Part shown: in pieces, positions 23,978 through 31,801 of the stretch
How positions within the stretch are numbered: position 1 is the first letter of the stretch
How the letters are laid out: each line of letters opens with the position of its first letter
DNA from: Actinomycetota bacterium
GTDB taxonomy: Bacteria; Actinomycetota; Thermoleophilia; Solirubrobacterales; Solirubrobacteraceae
Direction: 5' to 3'
Assembly: GCA_018268595.1 (NCBI GenBank)
Contig: JAFDWH010000006.1
Span: forward strand, 1 to 49,475
DNA: 49,475 bases
The notes under the pieces: model-generated
Told to the model about the DNA's origin: nothing
The model's input: the letters and a program-made list of their open reading frames with translations, nothing else
Database searches by the model: none
Made by a program: the position numbers and the translations under genes

Positions 23978-25398
23978 GGCTGTTGGGACACATCGTCCCC
24001 GGCCGCGGTTGCGCTTGCCTCGACGACCGCGAACCCGCCCGCCGGCGTGCGGCGCACGCGCCGTCCGCTCCAGCCGCGCAGCGGGTGCGCGTCGCTGCGC
24101 TGCAGCTCGCGGCAGATGCGCAGCGTCACGAGGTAGGCGATCACCGGCACGACGAAGACCGCCGCGCGCGCGAACCAGATCTGCAGCTCGTAGGGGATGC
24201 CGAAGCGGATCAGGATGCGGTCGGCCGAGCCGGCGAAGAAGACGAGCGCGACCCAGCTGAAGAACGCCATCCCGAGGGCGGTGCGCTGCGGGTTGTCGCG
24301 CGGGCGGTCGAGCAGCTCGTGGCGGCTGCGGTCGCCCGTGAGGCGGCGATCGAGCCACGGGATCGCGTACAGCAGCCCGAACACGACGAGCGGGAACGCC
24401 GCCCCGCCCCAGAACGGGTTCGGGATCCACGTGAGGCCGGCGAAGTGGATCTCCAGCGGCGGCATGATGCGCAGCCCGCCGATCAGCCAGCCGAGGTACC
24501 AGTCGGGCTGCGCGCCGTTCGTCGCGAGGTACGGCTCGTACGGGCCCCACTGCCAGATCGGGTTGATCTGCACGAGCCCGCCGAGCAGGAACAGCACCGC
24601 CGCGGTCGCGGCCAGCAGCCCGAGCGAGCGCAGCGCGTACGCCGGCCACGCCGGCGTGCCGACGACGTTGCGCTCGGTGCGGCCGGGGCCGGGGAACTGC
24701 GTGTGGTGGTTGCGGATCACGCCCGCGAGGTGCAGCGCGATCAGCGTGGCGATCAGCGCCGGCAGAAGGAACACGTGCAGCGTCAGCAGGCGCGTCGTGA
24801 ACTGGTGTCCGCCGGGGAACTCGCCGCCCCACGCGAGGAACGCGACGTTGGCGCCGACGACCGGGATCGACATCGCGACCCCGTACGCGATCGCCAGCCC
24901 CATGCCGCTCAGCAGGTCGTCCGGCATCGAGTAGCCGAGGAAGCCCTCCAGCACCGCGAGCATCAGCAGCGTGACGCCGATCGCCCACGTGATGTCGCGC
25001 GGCTTGCGGAAGGCGGCGGTGAAGAACACGCGCAGCAGGTGCGCGACGATCGCCGCGACGAACACGAGCGCCGCCCAGTGGTGCGTCTGGCGCATCAGCA
25101 GGCCGGCCGGCACGTCTTGCGAGAGGCGCAGCGTCGAGTCGTACGCGAGGCTCATGCGCTCGCCGAACAGCGGGGCGTAGGAGCCGTGGTAGGTGGTGTC
25201 GGCGGTGCTCGACTGGAAGAACAGCGCGAGGAACGTGCCGGTTCCGATCAGCACGAGGAACGCGTACAGCGCGATCTCGCCGAGCATGAACGACCAGTGC
25301 TCCGGAAACACGTAGCGCAGCGCGGCCTTCAGCGCCGGCGAGGCGCCGGCGCGCTCGTCGATCCAGCGGACCGTGTCGCGCCCGGGCTCCGGCGTCAC
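23923..25398 (-). CDS. qcrB: cytochrome bc complex, cytochrome b subunit
   Basis: A 491-residue cytochrome b. The two heme-binding histidine pairs sit in THHWAALVFVAAIVAHLLR and LHVFLLPALIATLIALHL. The quinol-oxidation site has PPLE in LRIMPPLEIHFAG, the PEWY-equivalent signature. GYSMPDDLLSGMGLAI marks the loop before helix C. The C-terminal tail of ~60 residues is polar. The gene order qcrA-qcrB and the GTGA overlap with qcrA place it in the respiratory operon. It would oxidise menaquinol and deliver electrons to the Rieske protein and the cytochrome c domain encoded just upstream. Confidence 0.92.
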   Translation of the reverse strand: MTPEPGRDTVRWIDERAGASPALKAALRYVFPEHWSFMLGEIALYAFLVLIGTGTFLALFFQSSTADTTYHGSYAPLFGERMSLAYDSTLRLSQDVPAGLLMRQTHHWAALVFVAAIVAHLLRVFFTAAFRKPRDITWAIGVTLLMLAVLEGFLGYSMPDDLLSGMGLAIAYGVAMSIPVVGANVAFLAWGGEFPGGHQFTTRLLTLHVFLLPALIATLIALHLAGVIRNHHTQFPGPGRTERNVVGTPAWPAYALRSLGLLAATAAVLFLLGGLVQINPIWQWGPYEPYLATNGAQPDWYLGWLIGGLRIMPPLEIHFAGLTWIPNPFWGGAAFPLVVFGLLYAIPWLDRRLTGDRSRHELLDRPRDNPQRTALGMAFFSWVALVFFAGSADRILIRFGIPYELQIWFARAAVFVVPVIAYLVTLRICRELQRSDAHPLRGWSGRRVRRTPAGGFAVVEASATAAGDDVSQQPWTSSDSAGERLMRGRRS

Positions 25399-26387
25399 GC
25401 GCCGCCCCGCTTCACCTCGAGCCACGCCGGGCCGATCGAGCCGGAGTAGCCGCCGTTCGCCCGCAACTCCCGCGTGCCCGGGTCGATCGCGAGCGGGAGC
25501 TGCGGCAGCGGCCGGCCGGCCGGGCCGAAGATCACGTCGGCGCCGCGCGCCGGGTCGAACGTCGAGTAGTGGCAGGGGCAGACGAGCGCCGGGCGCGGCT
25601 GCGTCGCGCGGAACGACGGGTAGCGGTACAGCGCGATCGCGCAGCCGGCGTGCGTGCAGATCTTCGAGTAGGCGAGCAGGCCCTCGGGCGCCCACGCCGC
25701 CTGCGCGCGCCCGTCCGGCAGGTGGATCGTGCTCGGCGGCAGGCGCACGATCACGATCGGTGAGGCGAGGTCGCGCAGCGAGGCGCCCTCCGGGAAGCCG
25801 GTCACGAACGTGCCGAACGGGACGTCGTCGGCGAGGATCGCTCTGCCGCGCTCGTCGACGACGCGGACCCCGCGCCGCCACGGCGTCGCGTCGATCCGCT
25901 GCGCGACGTTCGGGCCGAGCGAGGCGGCCGGCGCCACGAGCGCGGCGCCGACGCCGATCCCGGCGACGCCGGCCGCGCGGGCCAGCAGCCGCCGTCGCGT
26001 GACGCCCTGCACGCCCTCCGCGAGCAGCTCCGGCACCTCCTGCTCGGCCTGCTCGTCGATCAGCTCGGAGCGCTCCTCGACCGCGATCTCCTGCGGCACG
26101 ACCGCCTTGCCGGCGACGATCAGCGCCGCCGCGATCAGCGCCAGCGCGACGCCGACCGCGAGCCCCAGCCACTGCGTCTCGCCGCCGGGCGCGAGCAGGT
26201 AGACGAGCGCGAAGCCGAGCCCGGCGAGCCCGCCGAGCATCAGCAGCGCGGCGACGAGCAGCTCGGCGCGGCCGTTGAACGGCACGCGCCGCTCGCGCGG
26301 GTCGAGCGGCTGCTGCGGCGCCGGCCCGCGGCGGCCGCCCCGCAGCAGCAGGAGGATCGCCGCCACGATCACGCGCCACGGGCTCAT
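25395..26387 (-). CDS. qcrA: Rieske iron-sulfur subunit of the bc complex
   Basis: A 330-residue Rieske protein with three transmembrane segments as in actinobacterial QcrA (about 42-66, 73-93 and 134-152). A twin-arginine-like TRRRLLARA lies before the third. The [2Fe-2S] ligands are CTHAGC and CPCHYSTFD. ATG at 26387 overlaps the cytochrome c fusion gene stop (ATGA). It carries electrons from quinol at QcrB to cytochrome c. Confidence 0.92.
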   Translation of the reverse strand: MSPWRVIVAAILLLLRGGRRGPAPQQPLDPRERRVPFNGRAELLVAALLMLGGLAGLGFALVYLLAPGGETQWLGLAVGVALALIAAALIVAGKAVVPQEIAVEERSELIDEQAEQEVPELLAEGVQGVTRRRLLARAAGVAGIGVGAALVAPAASLGPNVAQRIDATPWRRGVRVVDERGRAILADDVPFGTFVTGFPEGASLRDLASPIVIVRLPPSTIHLPDGRAQAAWAPEGLLAYSKICTHAGCAIALYRYPSFRATQPRPALVCPCHYSTFDPARGADVIFGPAGRPLPQLPLAIDPGTRELRANGGYSGSIGPAWLEVKRGGA

Positions 26388-27931
26388 CGCGGCGACCGTT
26401 CCCCGATCAGGCGGATCACGATCAGCAACGCGAGCAGGCCGATGAACCACGCGATCAGTCCCTCCGGGATCGGACCGATGTTGCCGATCGACCAGCCGCC
26501 GGCGTCGTCCGGGTGCTTCGTCCACTCGACGTAGCGGGCGATGTCCGCGAGCGTGCGGTCGTCGATCTGTCTTCTGGTGAAGCGCGGCATCAGGTACGGG
26601 CCGATCCGCACCGCCTCGGCGACCTGCGTCGGCGTCGCCTGCTGCAGCGGCGGCGCGATCGCGCCGGTGACGATCCCGCCGCGCGCGACGACCTGGTGGC
26701 AGCCGGCGCAGTGGTCGGTGAACGCTCTGCGACCGGCGGCGAGCGAGCTGCGCGCGAGGTCCACGCGCGGGATCGGCGGGCCGTGCGAGAGCGCGGCGAC
26801 GTACGCGGTCAGCGCGCGGATCTGCGGCGGCGAGAACAGCGGATGGGAGCGCACCGGCGCGTCGCCCGGGTCGGCGAGCGGCATGCGCCCGGTTCTGAGG
26901 TAGAAGTCGGCCGCCTGCGCGCCGGCGCCCGCGAGCGACGGGCCGCGGCCGGGCACGCCGCGCCCGCTCAGCCCGTGACAGGACGCGCACGAGCCCTGGA
27001 ACAGGAGCTGTCCCTGCGCCGGCAGGGGGGACGCGGCGCGCGCCGCCGGCGGCTGCGCGGCGAGCGCGGGCCCGATCGCGAGCACGACCGCCAGCAGCAG
27101 CGCGAGCGGCTGGCGCGCCTCGCGTGCGACCGCTCGCCGCTCCTCGCGCTCCAGCGCCGCCCACACGGCGGCGACGGTCAGCGCCGCGGCCAGCACCGAG
27201 CCGGCCACCCACATGATCGTCCCGGCCGCGTGCTGGTCGGCGAGCGCGTCGACCCCCAGCGCGCGCGCCGGGGCGAGGTAGGCCGGATAGCGGACGCTCG
27301 TGTCGATCGTCAGCAGCACGCCGGCGGCGGCCATCGCCGGCATCCCCAGCAGCAGGTAGAGCAGCTGGCCGACCGGCCCCGGGCGGCGCGGCAGCGGCTC
27401 GGCGCCGAGCACCGGCAGCCAGAAGAGGACCGCCGCTGCCAGGTAGGCGAGGTGCTCCGCGGCGTGCGCCGCGGGGTCGCGCAGCGTCAGCTCGAAGATC
27501 CCCGTCAGGTGCGTCGCGAGCAGCAGCGCCGGCAGCAGCGACCACGTCACGAGCGGGTGCGTCAGCGCGCGCGCCGGCCGCGAGCGCAGCGCGCGCGCGA
27601 GCCGCCGCGCGCCGCCGTGCGGCAGCGCCCGCAGCGCGAGCGCGAGCGGCGCGCCCGCGACCAGCAGGGGCGCCGCCACGAGCGTCAGCAGCAGGTGCTG
27701 GACCATGTGCACCGACAGCAGCCGCTCGGACCAGGCGTCGAGGCCGGAGCAGAGCGCGAGCAGCGAGGCCGCGACGCCGAGCGCGAAGCAGGCGCCGCGC
27801 TGCGCCGGCCAGCGCCGCGCGCGCACGGCGCCCCACGCGTACGCGGCGAGCGCCACGGCAGCGCTCAGCAGCAGCCCGGGGTCGAGCGTCCAGCCGCCCA
27901 GCAGCTCGCCGATCGACGGGCGGCCGCTCAT
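26384..27931 (-). CDS. CtaG-like membrane domain fused to a diheme cytochrome c (QcrC-like)
   Basis: A 515-residue two-part protein. Residues 1-265 form a multi-helix domain of the caa3-type CtaG copper/assembly family (LLSVHMVQHLLLTLVAAPLL, HAAEHLAYLAAAVLFWLPVLG, DQHAAGTIMWVAG). After a further helix at 273-293 follow two cytochrome c domains with heme motifs C315-A-S-C-H319 and C408-A-G-C-H412, and a C-terminal helix at 492-509. The second half looks like the diheme QcrC of actinobacteria, usually a separate gene. The frame is continuous through the junction. It overlaps qcrA and the small membrane gene by four bases each. Confidence 0.8.
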   Translation of the reverse strand: MSGRPSIGELLGGWTLDPGLLLSAAVALAAYAWGAVRARRWPAQRGACFALGVAASLLALCSGLDAWSERLLSVHMVQHLLLTLVAAPLLVAGAPLALALRALPHGGARRLARALRSRPARALTHPLVTWSLLPALLLATHLTGIFELTLRDPAAHAAEHLAYLAAAVLFWLPVLGAEPLPRRPGPVGQLLYLLLGMPAMAAAGVLLTIDTSVRYPAYLAPARALGVDALADQHAAGTIMWVAGSVLAAALTVAAVWAALEREERRAVAREARQPLALLLAVVLAIGPALAAQPPAARAASPLPAQGQLLFQGSCASCHGLSGRGVPGRGPSLAGAGAQAADFYLRTGRMPLADPGDAPVRSHPLFSPPQIRALTAYVAALSHGPPIPRVDLARSSLAAGRRAFTDHCAGCHQVVARGGIVTGAIAPPLQQATPTQVAEAVRIGPYLMPRFTRRQIDDRTLADIARYVEWTKHPDDAGGWSIGNIGPIPEGLIAWFIGLLALLIVIRLIGERSPR

Positions 27932-28293
27932 CGCGTCCGCCGCTCCGCGCGCCACTCGCGCGCCAGCCCGCCGACGGCGAACGCGAACAGGCCGGCGCCG
28001 ATCAGGCACAGGAACGTGCCGACCTCGAGCCCCAGCAGCACGAGCGCGAGCGCGAGCGCCGCCAGCACCGCCGGCCAGCTCGTCTCCGGCACCGCCTGCG
28101 GCGCGAACGCTCGCTCGCCGGCGCGCCGCGCCGCGCGCCAGCCCGCGAGCGCGATCAGCGCCGTGCCCGCGACCGCGAACGCGGGCATCAGCACGCTCAG
28201 GTAGTCGACCTCCTCGAACACCGCCCACAGCACGACCGCCAGCGCGCCGAGCAGCGCCGCCCACACGAGGATCGCGACGCCCGGCCGTCTCAC
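27928..28293 (-). CDS. small membrane protein, cytochrome c oxidase subunit IV-like
   Basis: A 121-residue protein with four predicted helices in two pairs (residues ~8-27, 33-52, 72-88, 92-108) joined by a polar loop, and a basic C-terminus. The position directly after ctaD and the topology resemble CtaF, the extra subunit of actinobacterial oxidases, but no diagnostic motif is visible. GTG start at 28293 overlaps the ctaD stop. Confidence 0.5.
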   Translation of the reverse strand: MRRPGVAILVWAALLGALAVVLWAVFEEVDYLSVLMPAFAVAGTALIALAGWRAARRAGERAFAPQAVPETSWPAVLAALALALVLLGLEVGTFLCLIGAGLFAFAVGGLAREWRAERRTR

Positions 28294-29900
28294 GACGCCG
28301 CCTCGCGCAGGTCCTGCAAGGGCGCGAACGAGCGCACCGGCGGCAGCGGCGCGGGGAAGTTCTCCGGCGGCGGCGGGGAGGACGTCGCCCACTCGAGCGT
28401 CTGCCCGCCCCACGGGTCGGGCCCCGCCGGCACGCGCCGGCGCAGCGAGCGCGCGACGTTCAGCAGGAACACCAACAGCGAGATCAGCAGCAGCGCCGAG
28501 CCCGCCGAGGAGACCGCGTTGAGCGTCTCCCAGCCGGACGACCTCGGGTAGTCCGCCACGCGCCGCGGCATCCCCTCCCAACCGAGGAAGAACAGCGGGA
28601 AGAACGTCACGTTCATGCCGACCATCGTCAGCCAGAAGTGCCAGCGCCCGAGGCGCTCGCTCAGCAGCGTCCCCGTCACCTTCGGCCACCACAGGTAGAC
28701 GGCGGCGAACAGGCCCATCACGCTGCCGCCGAACAGCGTGTAGTGGAAGTGCGCGACGATGAAGTACGAGTCGGTGACGTGGTAGTCGAGCGGCGGGGAG
28801 CCGACGAAGATCCCCGTCGTGCCGCCGATCACGAACAGCACGAGGAAGCCGAGCGCGAACAGCAGCGGCGTCGCGAAGCGGATGCGCCCGCGCCACATCG
28901 TCGCCAGCGCGTCGAAGTACTCGATCCCGGCCGGCACGAGCAGCGCCGTCGAGGTGAGCGAGAAGTATCTGTTCTCGACGGCGCTCGTCGTGAACATGTG
29001 GTGGCCCCACACGCTCATCGACAGCGCCGCGAACAGCAGCAGCGACAGGACGAACGGTCTGTAGCCGAACCAGCGCCGCCCGCTGAAGATCGCGATCGCC
29101 TCCGCGATCGCGCCGACGAACGGGAAGAACACCACGTACACGACGGGGTGGCCGAAGAACCAGAACAGGTGCTGGTAGTCGAACGCGCCGGAGGCGCCGC
29201 TGAAGACGCCGCCGAGCTGGCGCTGCGCCAGCAGCAGCCCCATCGCGACGACGAGCGCGGGGAACGCCGTCAGCACCATCAGGCAGGTGACGACCATCGT
29301 CCAGGTGAAGACCGGCAGCCGCAGCATCGTCATGCCGGGCGCGCGCAGCGTCACGATCGTCGCGAGCACGCAGGCGGCGATCAGGATCGCCGCGCTCGCC
29401 GCGAGCAGGATGCCGACGATCCAGTAGTCGGTGCCGATCCCCGGCGAGTTCGGCATGTCCGACAGCGGCCAGTACGAGTACCAGCCGACGTCGGCCGCGC
29501 CCTGCGCCGTCAGGAAGCCCATCCACATGATCAGCCCGCCGGCGATCACCATCCACCAGCCGGCGAGCGCGACCCGCGCCCACCGCAGCCGCGCGGCGCC
29601 GATCTGCAGCGGCACCAAATACACCCCGGACGCGAGCGCGACCGGCGTCGCGAACAGGTAGAACATCGTCGAGCCGTGCAACGTGAACAGCTCGTCGTAG
29701 CCGTGCAGCGTCATCAGCTGCAGGCGCGGGCGCGCCAGCTCGAAGCGCATCAGCAGCGCGAGCACGCCGGCGGCGAGGAAGAACCCGAACGCGGTCGTGA
29801 AGAGGCCCGCGCCGAGCGCCTTGTGGTCGGTCGAGGCGAGCGTGCCGAGCCAGCCGCGGCGCGGCCGCGGCCGCACGCCGGCGGCGCCGACCGCCGTCAC
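28290..29900 (-). CDS. ctaD: heme-copper oxidase subunit I (divergent proton-channel residues)
   Basis: A 536-residue oxidase subunit I with 12 helices. Metal ligands are present: H75 for the low-spin heme (FTLHGSTMF), H251 and cross-linking Y255 (GHPVVY), H300-H301 (VWGHHMF), and H384/H386 (VAHFHY). Three residues used for proton uptake in A-type enzymes are changed: the D-channel Asp region reads GAARLRWARVALAGWW (Arg at 104), Glu of GHPEVY is V253, and Lys of VPTGIK is E327 (VPAGIEYF). The rest of the C-terminal half is A-type-like. GTG start at 29900 overlaps ctaC. No subunit III gene lies in the operon. Confidence 0.88.
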   Translation of the reverse strand: MTAVGAAGVRPRPRRGWLGTLASTDHKALGAGLFTTAFGFFLAAGVLALLMRFELARPRLQLMTLHGYDELFTLHGSTMFYLFATPVALASGVYLVPLQIGAARLRWARVALAGWWMVIAGGLIMWMGFLTAQGAADVGWYSYWPLSDMPNSPGIGTDYWIVGILLAASAAILIAACVLATIVTLRAPGMTMLRLPVFTWTMVVTCLMVLTAFPALVVAMGLLLAQRQLGGVFSGASGAFDYQHLFWFFGHPVVYVVFFPFVGAIAEAIAIFSGRRWFGYRPFVLSLLLFAALSMSVWGHHMFTTSAVENRYFSLTSTALLVPAGIEYFDALATMWRGRIRFATPLLFALGFLVLFVIGGTTGIFVGSPPLDYHVTDSYFIVAHFHYTLFGGSVMGLFAAVYLWWPKVTGTLLSERLGRWHFWLTMVGMNVTFFPLFFLGWEGMPRRVADYPRSSGWETLNAVSSAGSALLLISLLVFLLNVARSLRRRVPAGPDPWGGQTLEWATSSPPPPENFPAPLPPVRSFAPLQDLREAAS

Positions 29901-30550
29901 GCCGCGCCTCCCTGCCGAGCGCGGGTCCAGCGCGCGAACGCGGCGGGCGAGACGACCGCGACGTGGAACTTCATCCACGTGTGGCGCAGCCCGCAGTACT
30001 CGGAGCACTCGCCGCCGTAGCGCCAGAAGCCGGTGCGCGGGAAGACGAGCGAGAAGCTGCTGACGAAGCCCGGCGTCGCGTCGCGCTTGAAGCGCCGGTC
30101 GGGGATCCAGAAGGCGTGGATCACGTCGAGCGAGCGCAGCGTGAAGTCGATCGTGCGCCGCGCCGGCACGACGAGCGTCGGCGGCGCGTCGTCGGTCCCG
30201 CGTTGGACGATCCGCAGTCGCGGGTAGTCGAACCGCCAGTGCCACTTCGAGGCTGTCACGAGGACGCCCAGGCCCCTGCCCGACGCGGCGTGGTCGGTGC
30301 GTCCCTCGACGGTGTAGGTCCGCCACAGCAGCAGGGCGGCGACGCACGCCAGCACGAGCACGTACAGCGCCTCGGTGCGCGGCGCTCTGTGGATGCGGCT
30401 CGGGCGGCGCTGCTCGTCCGGGTCGTCGGGGCGCGCGCGGTAGCGCCACGCGAACGCGACCACGAGCAGCGCGACGAGCAGCACGACGGCGGCCCCGATC
30501 GGCACGTACAGGCCCGCGAGCGTGTCGTACTCGTGCCGCGTGTCCGTCAC
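29897..30550 (-). CDS. ctaC: heme-copper oxidase subunit II with CuA site
   Basis: A 217-residue subunit II with two N-terminal helices and a periplasmic-side cupredoxin domain. CuA ligands are H145 (VIHAFW), C182, E184, C186, H190 and M193 in ECSEYCGLRHTWM. The aromatic patch is SKWHWRFDYP. No signal-peptide lipobox or fused cytochrome c domain is seen. I choose the GTG at 30550; another GTG at 30577 would add nine residues. It is the first gene of the respiratory operon and diverges from selD with only 41 bases between starts, so the promoters overlap. Confidence 0.88.
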   Translation of the reverse strand: MTDTRHEYDTLAGLYVPIGAAVVLLVALLVVAFAWRYRARPDDPDEQRRPSRIHRAPRTEALYVLVLACVAALLLWRTYTVEGRTDHAASGRGLGVLVTASKWHWRFDYPRLRIVQRGTDDAPPTLVVPARRTIDFTLRSLDVIHAFWIPDRRFKRDATPGFVSSFSLVFPRTGFWRYGGECSEYCGLRHTWMKFHVAVVSPAAFARWTRARQGGAA

Positions 30551-30591
30551 GCCAGCGACGTACCCCGCCCGCCGCACGACGAAGCGGAGCG

Positions 30592-31626
30592 ATGACCGCG
30601 CTCGAGCCCGCAGGCGTCCCGCTCACCGCGCTGGCCGCCGGCGCCGGCTGCGGCTGCAAGCTGCCCGCGGCCGAGCTGCTGCCGATCGTGCGGGCGCTGC
30701 CGGCGCAGCCCGACCCGCGCCTGCTGGTGGGCGCCGCGACGAGCGACGACGCGGCGGTCGTGCGCGTGCGCGAGGACCTCGCGCTGGTGCAGACGGTCGA
30801 CTTCTTCACGCCGCTCGTCGACGACCCGTACGACTTCGGGCGGATCGCGGCCGCGAACGCGCTGTCGGACGTGTACGCGATGGGCGGGACGCCGCTGAGC
30901 GCCCTGAACGTCGTCGCGTTCCCGTTGGAGCGGCTCGGCGGCGAGCTGCTGGCGGCGGTCCTGCGCGGCGGGCTCGACGTCGTCGTCGCAGCCGGCGCGG
31001 TGCTGGCCGGCGGCCACTCGATCGACGACGCCGAGCCGAAGTACGGGCTGGCCGTGACCGGCGTCGTCGACCCGGCGCGGCTGCTGACCAACGCCGGGGG
31101 GCGCGCCGGCGACGCGCTCGTGCTGACGAAGCCGCTCGGGGTCGGCGCCGTCGTCGCCGCGCGCAAGCGCGGGCTCGCCGGCGACGCGCTGCTGGCGGAC
31201 GCGGTCGCGACGATGACGGAGCTGAACGCCGCGGCCTCGCGCGCGGCGCTCGCGGCCGGCGCGCACGCCGCCACCGACGTGACCGGCTTCGGGCTGCTCG
31301 GCCACCTCCACCACCTGTGCCGCGAGAGCGGGCTCGCCGCCGAGCTGGAGGCGGAGGCGGTGCCGGCGCTCGACGGCGTCGAGGAGCTGCTGCAGGGCGA
31401 GCAGCCGCCCGGCGGCTCCGGCGGCAGCCGCCGCAACGCCGCGTGGGCCGAGTCGTTCACGAGCTGCGCGTACGGCGTGGCCGGCTGGCGGCGGCGGCTC
31501 GTGGTCGACGCGACGACGTCGGGCGGGCTGCTCGTCGCGCTGGCGCCGGAGGCCGCGGACGACGTCCCCGGCGTCGTGGTCGGGCGGCTGCTCGACGGCC
31601 CGGCGGGGACGATCCGCGTGCGATGA
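30592..31626 (+). CDS. selD: selenide, water dikinase (selenophosphate synthetase)
   Basis: A 344-residue SelD that makes selenophosphate from selenide and ATP. The N-terminal catalytic loop is GAGCGCK with C20, C22 and K23; the position that is Sec in some SelD proteins is Cys here. The glycine-rich and acidic motifs include TSDDAAV, NALSDVYAMGG, GGHSIDDAEPKYGLAVTG and HAATDVTGFGLLGH. GGAG lies five bases before the ATG. It is the first gene of selD-selC-selB-selA; tRNA-Sec starts 46 bases after the stop. Confidence 0.93.
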   Translation: MTALEPAGVPLTALAAGAGCGCKLPAAELLPIVRALPAQPDPRLLVGAATSDDAAVVRVREDLALVQTVDFFTPLVDDPYDFGRIAAANALSDVYAMGGTPLSALNVVAFPLERLGGELLAAVLRGGLDVVVAAGAVLAGGHSIDDAEPKYGLAVTGVVDPARLLTNAGGRAGDALVLTKPLGVGAVVAARKRGLAGDALLADAVATMTELNAAASRAALAAGAHAATDVTGFGLLGHLHHLCRESGLAAELEAEAVPALDGVEELLQGEQPPGGSGGSRRNAAWAESFTSCAYGVAGWRRRLVVDATTSGGLLVALAPEAADDVPGVVVGRLLDGPAGTIRVR

Positions 31627-31672
31627 GCGGGTTGCGCAGCGGGCCGCCGCGCGCCGGCTCTCCCACCTCCCT

Positions 31673-31764
31673 GGAGCGGCCCGGGGCCGGTGCCCCGAAC
31701 GGCCTTCAAAGCCGTCGGCGGCGCGCTTCCCGCGCCGGGAAGGTTCGACTCCTTCGCCGCTCCG
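31673..31764 (+). tRNA. selC: tRNA-Sec (anticodon TCA)
   Basis: A 92-base selenocysteine tRNA. The eight-base-pair acceptor stem is GGAGCGGC (31673-31680) with GCCGCTCC, longer than normal tRNAs. The D arm has a six-pair stem and four-base loop, CGGGGC-CGGT-GCCCCG. The anticodon arm is ACGGC-CTTCAAA-GCCGT with TCA at 31706-31708. A long variable arm has stem GGCGCG/CGCGCC. The T arm is GAAGG-TTCGACT-CCTTC. The discriminator is G at 31764 and no CCA is encoded. These are the hallmarks of bacterial tRNA-Sec. It lies between selD and selB. Confidence 0.95.
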
Positions 31765-31801
31765 TCCGAGCCACCCCGCGCGTCGTCGGCCCAGGCACGC
31801 C

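Noticed and set aside
28290-29900. Subunit I as a nitric oxide reductase
   Set aside because: It keeps the cross-linked Tyr of HPVVY and is paired with a CuA-type subunit II, both oxidase features.
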